From positions 2,232,001-2,296,000 of the forward strand of contig JAMSLZ010000004.1 in assembly GCA_026027325.1 (NCBI GenBank): a stretch of 64,000 bases of DNA, read 5' to 3'. The stretch comes from Actinomucor elegans (lineage: Eukaryota > Mucoromycota > Mucoromycetes > Mucorales > Mucoraceae). A model generated the notes under the pieces. The model made no database searches, was not told the origin of the DNA, and worked only from the letters and a program-made list of their open reading frames with translations. Every line of letters starts with the position of its first letter. Position 1 is the first letter of the stretch. The position numbers and the translations under genes are program-made. Shown here one piece after another: positions 11,571 to 24,290 of the stretch.

Positions 11571-12090
11571 TAGATTTAATTAAATGATTCTTCTATATTA
11601 ATATAAATAAGAATGCGGCTACCATTTTACATTATTATTATCGTCTTCCATGGACTCTAGTTTTAGCTCTAGTATCTAGAGAAAGGCACGTCTATCTAGT
11701 TGTTATATCCATCTAAAAACCATCAGAGAAAGCTAAGGCAACACATGCCTTATGTCAACACAAGATATCAAGAAAGAAATACTCTGTTTTGTAACTCTCG
11801 CAAACATAGCATCAATTTAGCCATTGCTAGCAGCTTCATCAATAATACTCTCATCACTGAAATGAAAACCATTTTAAAGGGTCAAAATGTCTGTCTCACT
11901 TGTTATCTTTGCTGTATTTTTTTTTTTTTTTTACAAAACAGACAATCTAAAATTCACAACTCAAGGCCAATCTTAATCTGCTCTTGGAACACCTGTAAGG
12001 TATTTTTAAAAAAAAAATCATGTAAAATTAAATGGCACAGATATCAATCAATATTTCTATTGATTCATTGAGCCATCATTGCTAAAAGGC

Positions 12091-12092
<2 letters not shown>

Positions 12093-12131
<39 letters not shown>
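12093..12131. repeat. Homopolymer of 39 T
   Basis: An uninterrupted T tract. Other long tracts in the window are T at 23137-23166 and A at 40655-40687. These are likely polymorphic and error-prone in sequencing. Confidence 0.9.
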
Positions 12132-12132
<1 letters not shown>

Positions 12133-13427
12133 GGATGTTTAAAATTCTTCCATAGCTCAGAGTATTTTGAATCGAGTAAAAGAACACTTTCGATATTGCC
12201 GTATATCCTTTTAAAGTATCATTCGTATTCATCTTTATATACTACGTGTTGTAGTATGTATCCATACTATAACATAAAGTACTTTTTCAACATCTATACT
12301 ATTCCGTGTCATATGTAACATGAAGATAGCTTATGCAATGGCCCAAGTTCAAGTAGTAATGTCGCTCTTAGGAATGAATTGAAGGTATGCTTGATTACAC
12401 TAAGCAAGGTGATGGATATGCTTTACTATGAGGCTTCCCTCATATTTATTAATTAATAAAAAAAATTAAGCAGAGTCTCATTCTTCTCGGCCTTATTTTA
12501 ACGAACTTATCCATCGCATATTATAACACACATACATATACTTGGAAATATATGGAACCTATATCATGAATTGATGATGCCTCCAAAATGTTCTCTGATG
12601 CTGCCATGAAAACAATAAGCGAACATTTTGAAAATTTCGACTCAAGGGTTATACCTTCCAAAGTTTGGTCGGTTTTTAACATTGTATTTTTCGATCCATT
12701 TCAGTTTAATTCGGCATCTGATTGCTAAAACCTATGGCCATAAAGGGCTTTTGCCTGTCTTGGAAATAGTATTTGAGCTGAAATGCTGCATGTGTAGTAT
12801 ATTTTAGCACTGGAATATAAAATACATGTATTTCATATAACCTAGATCAAATGATCAACACATCTTTTGCAAGATCTCTGTTTAATACCGCAACTGACAA
12901 CTATTCCATGTGGAAAGCGGACTATTCCATCTATTAAGACAGTGGATATTGGACTTGCCCAAAATTAACTCTAAATTATTACGTTTGATAATTAGCCCGT
13001 ATTCAGAATAAGTAGAGGAAATGTTGATTATTATTATGTACAAGTAGCGTACGAAATGAACGATGTTATAAGAAGAGATGCATTTGCATTCAAGCCCATA
13101 AATCCAATTGGGACATCCTTGCTAATTAATTAGTCCTATTTGCGCAGCAATAGAGGGTTTGAAGGTTCGAGAAAGCATAGTTGAAATACGAACTATTCTA
13201 TAAAGTACAAGTTTGTTAAATAAGCTACAGTTTACTCATTAGATTAAAGCTCAAACTTGCTATATCATTGTTACATGGAGATTTTGCTTCAAGCATATTA
13301 ATTTATTATCTATAAAATGGTACAAAGGATGGTATATACTTGTATACTATGATAACATGTATACCTTGGAGGGGTGTATGTGTCTGTGTTTGTTTTTGTT
13401 TTTTGTTTTTTGTTTTACAGTTTACCA

Positions 13428-15569
13428 TCAATTTTTAGCTTGATGAGATCCTTGTTGTGACCATCGTTGACGATGGCCTCGTGTACTGCCCGTACTATTG
13501 CTTAGCACTATTTCAAGATTATCACTATGATGGTTAAGTGTCAATAGACGGCGCTCTTTGCGTTTTCCGCTTTCTGTTTTATGAACCGACCTTCTTCGCT
13601 CTCCATCATCTACTATGGAGTATATTTCTTCTTCAAAAGGGAGAGTATATTCATTCAAGGTGGCTTCATTCGCACTATTGCTTCGTACATGTTGGTGATT
13701 GTATATATTTTCTTGTGGCAAAGTAGATGATATCGAGGAATAGGGCCGTTGTTCCAGTGACGGCGAATTGGGTGCAGATGAATCAATACTGGCAGAGTAA
13801 TAACCCACAGACGAAGAAGAAGAACGCCATGATCGTCTATCGGTGGATGTTGGTAGTTTGGATAGCTGAATAATTTCGTCTGGTAAGACACCTCCAACTC
13901 CAAAACTGGAGCAAGATCTCGCTCGTTTGGTATTGCCGTGCAATCCAGGAATAGGCGATTGAATCAAGAGAGATCTACGTTTCGCTCGGTATTCGGATGG
14001 TCGGATTGTCTTTTCTGGTGTACTATCATGTTGATATTTTATTTGATCGTTTTCGACATGAAGTGTTGGTGAAGTACATAGTGGGGGCGAATATGACTGT
14101 GGTAGCGTAGTGTCGACTCGAAGTGGAATGGACCATTCTTCATCGTGTCTTATCGGGTCCATATTATTATTTTCTAGCTGGAGGTATTCGTATTGATGAA
14201 TGGCATTTTTGGTTTTTAAATTCTTGTATATTGTGCAGAGACCAAACACATATGCAGACCATAGGAATGCGACTGCTACCGTAATATTGACATAGGTGGA
14301 AGGATCCTTAATATAGAATCGCATATAGTGGATCCACCCAATATTGGCACCCATCAGCAAGATGCCTCCACTGATCGAGAGTAAAGAAGCTAATAATCCA
14401 GTCACCAGAGTAATAGAAGCAAATATAAATTTGTGTTTACATTTGAGTTCTTTGCTCACGTCCTCTTCTTCTTCGTCTTCGTCCAGGGTGTTTGTTGTGT
14501 CAGTGTTTTGCTGAAACATGCGATGCGGCAAATTGTCAGCTGGTGATTTACGGAACACGATCTGAGTTACGCGTGCAATAGCTCCGAATATGAGTATATA
14601 CCCAAGCATCGTATGAACTTCTGTAGCATAAGCGTCGTCTACTAGAGTTAAGCCTCGAACAATAGCTACGATGTGTTAGTGAAACATAATCAGAGCATAT
14701 AATAACTTACCTCGTCCTGTCAAACAGATAATCAGCGCATTTATAATGTTCCTTTCCCTTAAAGCCGGTATCCAGGTTTGTACGCTCAAACTGATTGAAA
14801 AAAGGCCACCTGTGAACCATAATAAACCTAAATTAATGGCCCGCCATTCCGTTCCTAATATAGGTGTTTCTAGATCCCTTGTATTAGTGCTTCAACTCAT
14901 TCAAAGACAATGAAATAGTGCTTCATTACCTGCTAATATTAAACTAATCAATCCCCAGAACGTCAGTATCACACCTTCATAATATTCGGGTGTACAAGGT
15001 CGCGGCAGTTTAATAATGGAAAGCAAATGTAATAGGATGGCAGTGCCATACAGCAAGAAACCTGTACCCATAGCTACAGGCATCAGACACTGAGACTGAG
15101 GACTCATAGTGCAGCTTTCGGTAAATACTAAAGCGGCTAGCGTCAAATAACTAAACGAAATCACCATGATAGTCCAACCGAGCGCTAAATCGACCCACTT
15201 GGGTATTCTATGCAGGCACTTTGTTAATAGTGTGTGCAGTGTTGGACAGTATTCAGATATAAAAGTGGATCTGTAACAGCACAAGATGGTTTGTAATAGC
15301 ACAAGACATAATAGCAAGACAGCAAAAGCATAGGATACCAGTGAAGTCGCGTTGTTTTGAGCTGGTATGAAGTAGCCCGATATGAAACCTATTGATGAAA
15401 ATAACAAGCATATGCTGATGATATAGACCTTCTGTCTGCGTATTTGTTGAGTTAATAGTAAAGGGTAGCAACCTAGAAAAGCTATAGCCATAGATGTATA
15501 GTGTGTGATGACAATGGGTTGTTTAAATGGTACATTTTGTGAAAAGGAATGGATGGACATGGAGTCCAT
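13428..15569 (-). CDS. Ytp1-family multipass membrane protein
   Basis: Exons 15569-14930, 14869-14711 and 14665-13428 join to 678 residues with closed phases. The family is fungal, of poorly known function, and has a DUF2427-like N-terminal half and a Ytp1 C-terminal half. Visible here are hydrophobic segments spaced through residues 25-230, the family-typical CTPEYYEGVILTFWGLI, and across the first intron ILGTEWRAINLGLLWFTGG followed by RNIINALIICLTGR. Further membrane spans lie at about 285-410. The last 260 residues are a soluble, Ser/Arg/Pro-rich tail (YRAKRRSLL, RRSWRSSSSSVGYY) that is probably cytosolic and phosphorylated. Only 172 bp separate this start from the stop of the Rieske gene on the same strand, so its promoter must be short or overlap that gene's 3' end. 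Confidence 0.85.
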
Positions 15570-15741
15570 TATTATAAATTAGAAAAAAGAAAGAAAAAAG
15601 ACAAAAGAAATAACATGAGAAAACCAAGTGTTTATGACTATTACTTATACAAGGTAGATCCCACTTGGTGTAATACTCAATTTGTAACTGAAATTCATTA
15701 TCCGGCCCTTATATTTAACACGCATTTCGTTTATTCTTAAT

Positions 15742-16720
15742 CTAACCGATAATAAGCTTATCTTCTGTAAAGTTGTATTCTATACGCAAAATGTTAGTAT
15801 ATACATCTTTTTATCGCATAGCTAATGCTTACCGGGAATTTCAAGGTTGAGAGGAGCAGGACCCTTACGGATACGACCCGAGATATCATAATGAGAACCG
15901 TGACAAGGACAATACCATCCTCCATAATCACCAGCTTCACCAATAGGTACACAACCTCTGCATATATACATGTCAGTATTGTATCAACGCATGAACTCAT
16001 GGTACTTACAAATGAGTACAGACACCCAACATAACAAGCCAGTTAGGATCCTTGACTCTCTCAGCATCTTGTTGAGGATCACGTAATTCAGCGACATTAA
16101 CTTCGTTAGCTTCAGCAATTTCAGAAGGAGTACGGTGACGAATGAAAACGGGCTTTCCTCTCCACTTGATTGTAACATTCTTTCCTTCGGGAATAGAAGC
16201 CAAGTCAACTTCAGCCTTGGCCAAAGCCAAAACATCAGCAGAAGCAGACATGTTGGCCAAGAAATCAGATACAGTTGCTTGAGCACCAGCAGCGGTCAAC
16301 AAACCGGTGGAACCAATCATCATGTAAGCAAAGTTACGACTGGTTTCACCACTGGTCTTTTCCTTCTTGTAATGAGAAAAGTCAGGAACTGAAGTAGTGT
16401 GATTACGACGTAATTGGAAATCGTTAATGGGTCCAACTAATAAAAAAAAAACAAAGAAAAATAGAAAAGAATTAATCCATAATCCCGGGACTAAATGTGT
16501 TGATTGTACCATTGACGCTGGATCTGTTGATTAAACCACCGTTGGATCTTTGCTTGGTAGCAGCATTGAACAAGGGTTGACTGCCATGAGCTTCATGATG
16601 TTGGTCATTAGAGCTGGAAGAAAGCTGGAAAACTCTCTTTAAAGCAGCTGAAGAAGCAGGTGCATTTGTATAAGAGCGGTTGACGATGGCAGACGCAAAT
16701 GAGCGTGACAAAGAAGCCAT
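15742..16720 (-). CDS. RIP1: Mitochondrial Rieske iron-sulfur subunit of cytochrome bc1 complex
   Basis: The ubiquinol-cytochrome c reductase Rieske protein carries the 2Fe-2S cluster that takes electrons from ubiquinol at the outer face of the inner mitochondrial membrane. Exons 16720-16510, 16436-16010, 15957-15833 and 15779-15742 give 266 residues, somewhat longer than the yeast protein. The N-terminus ([16 protein letters not shown]) is Arg/Ser-rich and looks like a matrix-targeting presequence. The membrane anchor lies in [19 protein letters not shown]. Cluster ligands are C210 and H212 (CTHLGC) and C229 and H232 (CPCHGSHYD). C215 and C231 would form the conserved disulfide. The protein ends [11 protein letters not shown], as in the family. 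The first donor (GTACAA) is weak but keeps frame. Confidence 0.96.
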
Positions 16721-17373
16721 TTTTGATTTAATAAAAAAAGTTTAGAGTGGGGAGAAGAGGTGATAATTATTGAACGCAATGCGCTTCAAAATGAATAGGG
16801 CCATACCCTCGACAAACAATGGAAACCCCTTTTCAAGCTGCGCCCAGCTCAATTCTCGAGTTTGATGACGTATTCGTACAGAGCATATTCAACCTGTAAA
16901 ATTCTGATCATTTTACTATTTAGTTATCATCGTCCAATCATAATCCTATATACCAAATGTTATACTCAGGTTAGGAAACAGCAACCAATCAAAAGAAACC
17001 TTAAAACCAACGAGGATTTTTGATAAAAAAAATGCAAAGGTATATGTCTTGGGTTAGGATCAAGATATGGAAATACTATAAAATTGATGTTAAACTTGGT
17101 CAAATAAAAGTCATTTTTCTAAAAATGTTTCTTATAGCATTAAAAAGTTTTTTTTTGAATTTTTTGAATATAAAAGTTCATATAACTTGTAAATAACTCT
17201 ATAATCCAACAGTAAATCCAACAAGATTTACAAACAAATCTAAGGATAACTAAGTTATGTTCAACAGATACCAGCTATTGAATGATTTATTTAGAATTTT
17301 TTTTTTTTTTTTTGTTACAAAATAAGTACAACTAAAATAAACCAATTATCGTCATAAACACAAATTTATTTAT
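16721..17373. other. Intergenic region between Lnt-like and Rieske genes
   Basis: AT-rich. It holds the Rieske 5' flank and the 3' flank of the Lnt-like gene. A CTCGAGTTTGATGACGTATTCG stretch near 16856 contains a TGACGTA word that could be a bZIP site, but this is a single occurrence. No ORF is supported. Confidence 0.4.
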
Positions 17374-19222
17374 TCAAATGTCTGCAAAAAGCATGATTTG
17401 GCTTTGTTTTCTTCTGTGACGATAGACAAAAGCTAACAATGTTACACTACCAATCAAGCAAAGGTAGCTAAAGCTATCTCCAATACAACCGTACAAAGTA
17501 GTAATTCGTTTCTGTAAAGGCAGATAAAATAAATACTGTTCAACGTTAAGTGAAGCGACTTTTTGGTTAAAGATGCCGTTCAAAGTAGGCTCAAATACAC
17601 CAGAAACACCTTGCGATACACATCTAAATAATGTAAAGCCGTTCTCTACTGCGCGAAATACGTTGCCCTGTTGATGATGAGTGCCAATAGGCCCTATCAT
17701 ACAAGTTAATACCACCATGATCATATCCAATATTTCTTACCCCAAGTCCAACTTGGTTGAAGCATCAAATCCACCTTGAGTGTACTAGCCTGTCCAATAA
17801 AGTGAGGGAAATTATAATCGAAGCAAATGCCGCCACTGACTCTACCAAACTCTTCAGTATCGACGTATTGAAGTACAGAAGGACCAGCAGGTTGAGTCTC
17901 CTAACGATGGAATGAGCTTAAATATATGCAGCTTCATAATGGAACTTACAACGCCAGGTACAGGATTAGCTTTATTATAATTGATACCAATCTTTCCTTG
18001 TTTTGTAATGAACACGAGTTTGTTCTGAGCAACAGGATCTACAGTGGCATAAGTGACACCCAAATAAACTTTACGGGTCAATGCAAACTCAATTGCGCGC
18101 TCAAGGAATACTTTCTCATCTTCAGTTGTATTCACGACTGTGGTGGTTTCAGACCATATAATGAGTTTAGCACCAGCCTATGTATAGATGATTACGAGCT
18201 GACGTAAATATACATTTCTGTAGATACGAACCTCGGCCAACATGCTTGATTTATTAAACCATACATCATGGTCCATTTGTAACTCGGGATAATCAGTACC
18301 AGGACCTACGACGCAACCCACTTGTTCGTTCTTGGGGATATAGTCGGAGTAACCGACTTGATAGAATGAACCTTGACGAATATTGGTGCGAGCTCCACCA
18401 TAAGAAAGAACGAGAGCCATAACAATGCTAAAGAGAGTAATAGGATGGGTCGCCATTGCAGCATATTGACGTTTAGTCAAAGGAACATCATTCTCGTCGG
18501 CTTCCTCGTCACGCTGCAATGACTCAATTGGAGATGATCCAATAAGCTGAACCGGGAAACTACCAAGTTCCAAGATACAAGTGCCAAAAAGAGATACTAA
18601 GAAATCAATCAGAGGCCTACCACCCAAAGAGGCTACTTGGGCAAAATCAGGCCAGTTGATTAGTGCTGTAGATAGTGTTGGATAATCACCAATAATTCCG
18701 AATCTACTAAAAAGAAACCAAAGTCCTGTCCATAGACTAGGAAACAGTAAAACGCGAGCTGCTGTATGATGCTGCTGACTTAAAAGATACCGCTCAGCGA
18801 GCAAGGTGACGGCCAATAATACATGCACGCCCAATGAGGCCACTTCTAAACATATTTAGCTTCTCTTCACTATATATATATAAACAACTTACACGCAATG
18901 ACCCAAGCAGCTGGGAATCGAGGATCTTGGTTGGAAATGCGAAAGTTTCCCAAGTAACCAAAACAAAAACCAGTACTGCTTATAAAATAAGCAATAACAA
19001 TACGACCAACAGACTTGTTACGCGTATAAAGTAGGATAATAGGAATATACAACCACGAAAAGAATGGAACAGCCTGATAACCGAAACCAAACGTTCTGAT
19101 CTCGAAAGACCGTTAGCGCGTACGCAATATATATATATATTCTGTATCATTTACGTGATCAGAAACAATGGCAGCGTTAGCCAGTGTTGAGACAGTATAG
19201 ACTTTATGAGGCAACCGTCCAT
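17374..19222 (-). CDS. Apolipoprotein N-acyltransferase (Lnt)-like membrane carbon-nitrogen hydrolase
   Basis: Six exons (19222-19155, 19095-18893, 18842-18232, 18177-17950, 17900-17741, 17693-17374) close to 529 residues, close to bacterial Lnt in length and layout. Hydrophobic spans fill residues 1 to about 280, a nitrilase-type domain follows, and a last membrane span lies near the C-terminus just after a TLYGCIGDSFSYLCL stretch typical of Lnt. The catalytic triad is complete: Glu304 (IIWSE), Lys363 (NYNKANPVPG) and Cys396 (GGICFDYNFP). Bacterial Lnt moves an acyl chain from phospholipid to lipoproteins. What a fungal member acylates is not known to me, so the substrate is left open. Start: the first ATG upstream of exon 2 that keeps frame. 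An alternative acceptor 5 nt upstream would need another start. Some donors (GTTCGT) are weak. Confidence 0.85.
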
Positions 19223-19569
19223 GTTTTATAAAAATAAAAATATAAAAAAAAAGCAAATGTGTGCAACAGCAGCCAATTTATGCTTGAGTCTGGGATCTTT
19301 GATTGGCAAGAAGATTTGCAATCTTTTATTGTACAATTTTGGATAGATGATGGTAGTACGTTATCTGCTGCTGTCTTTTGAAACAAAGGATATAACGATT
19401 GTAAGTCTCTACGGTTTACGATAATATGTGCGTACTATACGGCATCATGTTTATTCTCTACAGTAAATATGTCAGTATCATGACATAGGCCACTACTCAT
19501 TGGCTGAATGGGTCTTGTAATTTGACAAATTAAATGACTAACAAAAATACTAAATTAAATTCAAGTTTC

Positions 19570-19665
19570 ATTAAATGCAGCTGCTCATTCTGATTAGAAA
19601 ATGGTTTCCAGATGCAACATTAAACCAGGATCGGAAGTGAGATCTACTGATTTTTGGATCTATTT
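19570..19665. repeat. Copy of dispersed intergenic repeat
   Basis: Contains both halves of the family signature: CAGCTGCTCATTCTGA, then about 25 bp later CAGATGCAACATTAAACC and AGATCTACTGATTTTT. It compares with copies at 31160-31245 and 36150-36240. Confidence 0.5.
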
Positions 19666-20889
19666 TATAAAACAAATTACGTTCAGGCTTTGATAGTCAC
19701 TTCCTGAACAACTTAAACTATATATCATTATATTTTGAATTTTTAAAAAAAACTTTACCTTTAATTTCTTATGATAATTTGATCTTTGGAGAGGCAATTT
19801 AATTTCTTACAATCTTTTCCAAGTGTCGAGGTTGCTGATTTGCATTGAGACTTCTGAGATACAATTGTCTGAGCTTTCAGAAATATATACTGTGATCCGA
19901 ACCAGGATGGCTAACTTTGCTCTTTCATAAGCTCACATACATACTTTGACCCTACCACTACAGGTGTTTCATAGTCATATCACCTATTCCTTGAGCTACT
20001 GGCGCTACCGAGACTAACATCCTTCAACTAATAGCTGCATTATTTATGAAAGAACGAGTGGATAATGATAGACTAAATAGCGATTTGACTTATTAAATAC
20101 TAATTTAATACAAAATAAATTGACGCCTAATCAGTGATAACTCAATCTTTTGAATAACCTTTAGATAATTAAATCATACGATTTAACTAACATATTTTAG
20201 GTATTGATTCCTAACATTAAAAGTGAGGTTGAAAACTACAGTAAAACACTTGCAGGTGATACAGAAAAAATCGCTGTCTTCTTAGTGTGCTAACAGAAAT
20301 GAATAATAGCATGCATTCTTTTTAATGGTAGTTATGATTTTTATTTTTATTTTTTGAAGCTTCGTACATAGTACAACTTTGTAAATCACAATTCAGCGTA
20401 TATATTGATATTATGTTTGCCGTTTAAAAACAATCAGGTCTCAAGTTATCGAGGATACAAACATAGCGTTGGAGCTACCAGATTAGACATTGATACTAAT
20501 TAGTCATAGCAGCGTTTTTGTGCTTTATTTGGTTCCTCCCTTAATAGTGATTTTTTAGTTTGTTTCATGTTGCTATCACGTTTTGAAAGCGTTCAACAGT
20601 CGCGTTTTATAGATGAATGTATAGCATACTACTATATATATGTACAACTTGCTATTGTCATGTATAGTATATTGACATGGTTGCAGTTGAATAAAGGCCA
20701 CGCTCTTTGTATCACTCATCCTGGATATAGACACCACATATCAAATGCGACTTTGTACTCAGATTGACGACGAGACGATATGAAATGCATAAGTTTTGCA
20801 GCCAATCATTAAATTATAGTATACTCCTACCTATTCAGTCAAATTATAGTTTAAAGTATTTCAATGTTTCGTTATTAACATATGATGTT

Positions 20890-20945
20890 CATCAGATGTA
20901 ACATTAAACTGGAATCGATCGAGAAATAGAGATGCTAAAAATGGG
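20890..20945. repeat. Copy of dispersed intergenic repeat
   Basis: Carries CATCAGATGTAACATTAAAC followed by GGAATCGATCGAGAAATAG and AGATG, the second half of the family signature. Confidence 0.5.
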
Positions 20946-23134
20946 TGATTCTGAACAAAAAAAAAAAAAAAATTGCAAGATACCCCTTAAGTCACTTCCC
21001 AACCATTGACAAATGTTCTTGTAAAGCATGGTGGTATTTTTAAGGCATAGTGTTTGACTATAGTAGATATTTAGCTTATAGGAGACTATGTAAATGCATT
21101 TGTTGTAGTTTATTTGGTAGAAAGCACGCGAGTTATACTTTTTTTTTACTGTAATTTGATCATATGAAGAAAATATAGAATGACCTTCCCCTCATTAGAT
21201 TTAGCGCTTTATCCTTTACAAATGTTGATAGACCATGTTGGGGCTAATGGCAAATTTTTGTTATTAAAAAAAGGGGTCAAAAAAAGTAGTTATAATAATT
21301 ATTATTGTCTTTTTGTTAAAGTGCCGTCACCCAACAAGAATCCAAAGGCTTCACTGTTGCTGTCTGTTGGGCTAAACTATTTCTGCTGGGTTTTGATAAT
21401 GTTCTAAAGCTATTTTAGAAGCATGGCTGATAATATAACTCTACTATAGGCTTATCGAAACGACCCATCGTATTTTCTTTTATATAATAATCTTGAATGA
21501 TTACTGCAAAGCAAAGTAAAGCAAATATCAAGGAAACTCCTAAATTTTAAAGGAATCGTAGCACGATGTTTAGACCGTTCGGTACGCAAGGGAACTCTAT
21601 AAACATTGTTAATAAACTTTTGGCGTATCGACACGTTTTTACTATGCAGGAAGTGAATCAAAGAAATAGAGACTCAGATCTGATGGCGATCATGTTGTAA
21701 GCTTTTCTGTCATACAGACCATGTAAAATCCACTTGATTAATATACAGGAAGGGTACATGCTCAGTTCTGAGTCATCTTGTAAATTAAATCGCTTACTCA
21801 AATAGGGTGATCTAATTCACTTCGATTTGAATTAAGAATGAGACTCTACGAGTATAATACAATTTTTAGCTGCCTTTTCCATGATTATCTAGCATATCCT
21901 TTGTACTAAATAATATGAATAATTAGAAATATAACCATGGTGACAATAAAAGCTTGTTGTTGATGGTCTTTATCACTGCAACGATTTTGGTAATCTATGA
22001 AAAGGAAAAGTCTAAGCAGAAACAGTCATACATCTAATATACTATCAAACTATGAACCTGGATATACCAGCAGAATGACCAGGGACTGATGCAAGACCCT
22101 TAACCATAAGTACAGTGTTTGGATTGCCTGGTAGAAACACCTTTAGAAAGATACTCGGATCAGATATATGAGCTACACAGCAATTAATCCTAAATAGGGC
22201 CAGATTAATAAGACATTGATCGGCTTTTCAAGTCTTCCACGCGCTTACAAGAATGATGAGCATGATGCCATTGGTGAAACGATTCTCTTACAAGACACCT
22301 ATGTAACTCATCAATGGATTAGGACCTTGAGCGTAAAAGTGAGACATCTGGAATAATGAAACGTTTTCAACTACCGTATATATTGGATGGCTTCCTGTTT
22401 CGACCTTGTTCTTATAATCTTTTTATAGATTTTGTCAAGAAGATCGCAATGTATGCCAATCGTTTTATATGGATAGTTTTACCATATTGAACAGTGAGAT
22501 ACATGGGCGTGCGGTATAAGGTTGCATGGTATTTTGCAGAATGAAAATCTAGACTACGAAGATCATAAAAAACACATGGATATCTTTTTTGATAAACGAT
22601 ACCAATAATAACCCTACTCCTATCTTATTATTTCCGCTGTAACGTATATACTGAAAGGCAGAAATATGTAGGTATATATTTGACACGTTCTTTCTTTTTT
22701 TACTTTCTGCAAAGCGACGGCACTAAAAAGAGCTCAGTTAGCGCTACCAAAGTGTTACAACTGAGTTTTTTCTGTATTACAGAATAATGCTAAGAATTAA
22801 AGGTTTTACTGTTAATCAAACAGCTGATCAAACAGATCTCTTTGTATTGACGCTCATACATGAGCAGCAGCAGCTTATTTTATCAATAGCTATAGATTTC
22901 ATCAAAAAAGTCCGAAAAAGTACCCTTTCAAAAGGATCATCCGACACACAAGAGCCCACGAGAAATGATACAAAAAAGGGTAGGCTATAAGGCGCGCTTA
23001 TAATGTTTTATAAATAATATTATGGCCTTATACAGTAGCTTTGCACAACGCGAGGCGATCAGCGGTCTCTGATCGTCTTTAAAATGGTTTGGAAGTTTTG
23101 ATTTTTCTCTCTCTCTTTATTTCATCTTTATCAC

Positions 23135-23169
<35 letters not shown>

Positions 23170-23203
23170 TCTTTCTCCACTCCTTTTCGCCTTATTTTGA
23201 AGA

Positions 23204-24093
23204 ATGCAACATCAACAATTACCAAAGTTACCTTCGATTCAATCAATGCTTGAAGGCATTTCCTTGGATGGTACGAATAGTTGAATGATATAATAATCAG
23301 ATACTAATATCTAATAGATAACAATCGACCATCTTCATTGGGACATAGACGCCATGCTTCAGAACAACATCCTGCACCTTTAGAGCCCAAAGTAGCTACA
23401 AATACTAATTACCCTCGTGTATCTCATCTTCAGAGCCATCATCGTTCTCCACGCAACCTTCATTCCCGTTCTTATTCGGATTATACCCACCCTTATCAAA
23501 CTACATCTCCACCTCGTACAAGTGGTACTCAGTTGGCTCCTCTTCATCATCGTCGCGCTGTATCTACAAATACCTTGGATCTTATCCTTCAGCCTTTGAT
23601 GCAAAGACCTCTTGACCAATACAACCCTCCTGCTCTCTATCATTCGTCATCTACATCTTCCGTCACTACCACAAATGATGACGGTTATACCTCTGATGAA
23701 ACCAACTCTACAACGCGATCTATTTCGCCCACAGTTGAGCAGCCTGTGGAAGAGAAAGCGGCGACTCATGCCGGTGGAAACAACAAATACAGCTGCCCCT
23801 ATTGTAACAAGGGCTTCTCGCGCCCTTCGTCATTGCGTATCCATACATACTCTCATACAGGCGAACGACCCTTTGAATGCCCTGAAAATGGATGCTCTCG
23901 TAAATTTAGCGTGCAGAGCAATATGAGACGCCATTTGAGAGTACATCGTTTAGGTAGACCCTTAAAGAGAAATGGCGGACTTTTATCGCCTGCCGATCGT
24001 GCTCAGCTTATTAACAAGCCTTTGGCTGCCAAGCCTGCCACCACTAGCACAACTACCAACTGGATTGGTGTTACAGTAAACCCTGCTTCATAA
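23204..24093 (+). CDS. Two-finger C2H2 zinc-finger transcription factor
   Basis: Exon 1 (23204-23270) and exon 2 (23318-24093) join through a 47-nt intron to 280 residues. The first ATG downstream of the T-rich leader was used. Most of the protein is Ser/Thr/Pro/His-rich and probably disordered. Near the C-terminus are two adjacent C2H2 fingers: CPYCNKGFSRPSSLRIHTYSH, a TGERPF linker, then CPENGCSRKFSVQSNMRRHLRVH, ending in a basic LGRPLKR stretch. Such two-finger proteins in fungi are sequence-specific regulators of stress, carbon or developmental genes, but the target cannot be told from sequence. It is convergent with the P-type ATPase, with 197 bp between stop codons. Confidence 0.85.
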
Positions 24094-24290
24094 TGTGTTT
24101 GATACTCTTAAAACTTATTTATTCATTGTTCCTTTACTCTCTGTACATTATAATCAAAAAGAAAAAAAAATTCTTCCAAAGCAAGAAACTTTGAATGTTA
24201 CAGTAGATAATAATATTATCCCCCCCTTTTTATTGTAGAAATAAATCAAAAATTTGATAATACAAAGTAACTTTTATTGGATAAGCTAGT

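Larger units (their letters stand above)
10573..13427. other. Intergenic region with long T tract and a coding remnant
   Basis: No intact gene is supported. A decayed coding remnant lies at about 10869-11570 (separate entry). A pure run of 39 T occupies 12093-12131. Short plus-strand frames at 11700-12318 are generated mostly by T tracts and were not accepted. Confidence 0.5.
19223..23203. other. Gene-free AT-rich region with dispersed repeats
   Basis: Nearly 4 kb without a supported gene. Copies of the dispersed repeat lie at about 19570-19665 (CAGCTGCTCATTCTGAT, then CAGATGCAACATTAAACC) and 20890-20945 (CATCAGATGTAACATTAAAC). A 67-codon frame at 22787-22990 has no recognisable features. 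The right end is the C2H2 gene's 5' flank, with a run of 30 T (23137-23166) close to the start codon. Confidence 0.5.

Noticed and set aside
11700..12318. Two plus-strand frames of 123 and 79 codons
   Set aside because: Both run through long T tracts (poly-Phe). They are artefacts of homopolymers.
22787..22990. 67-codon frame upstream of the C2H2 gene
   Set aside because: No recognisable motif and no splice site linking it to the downstream gene; probably chance in the promoter region.
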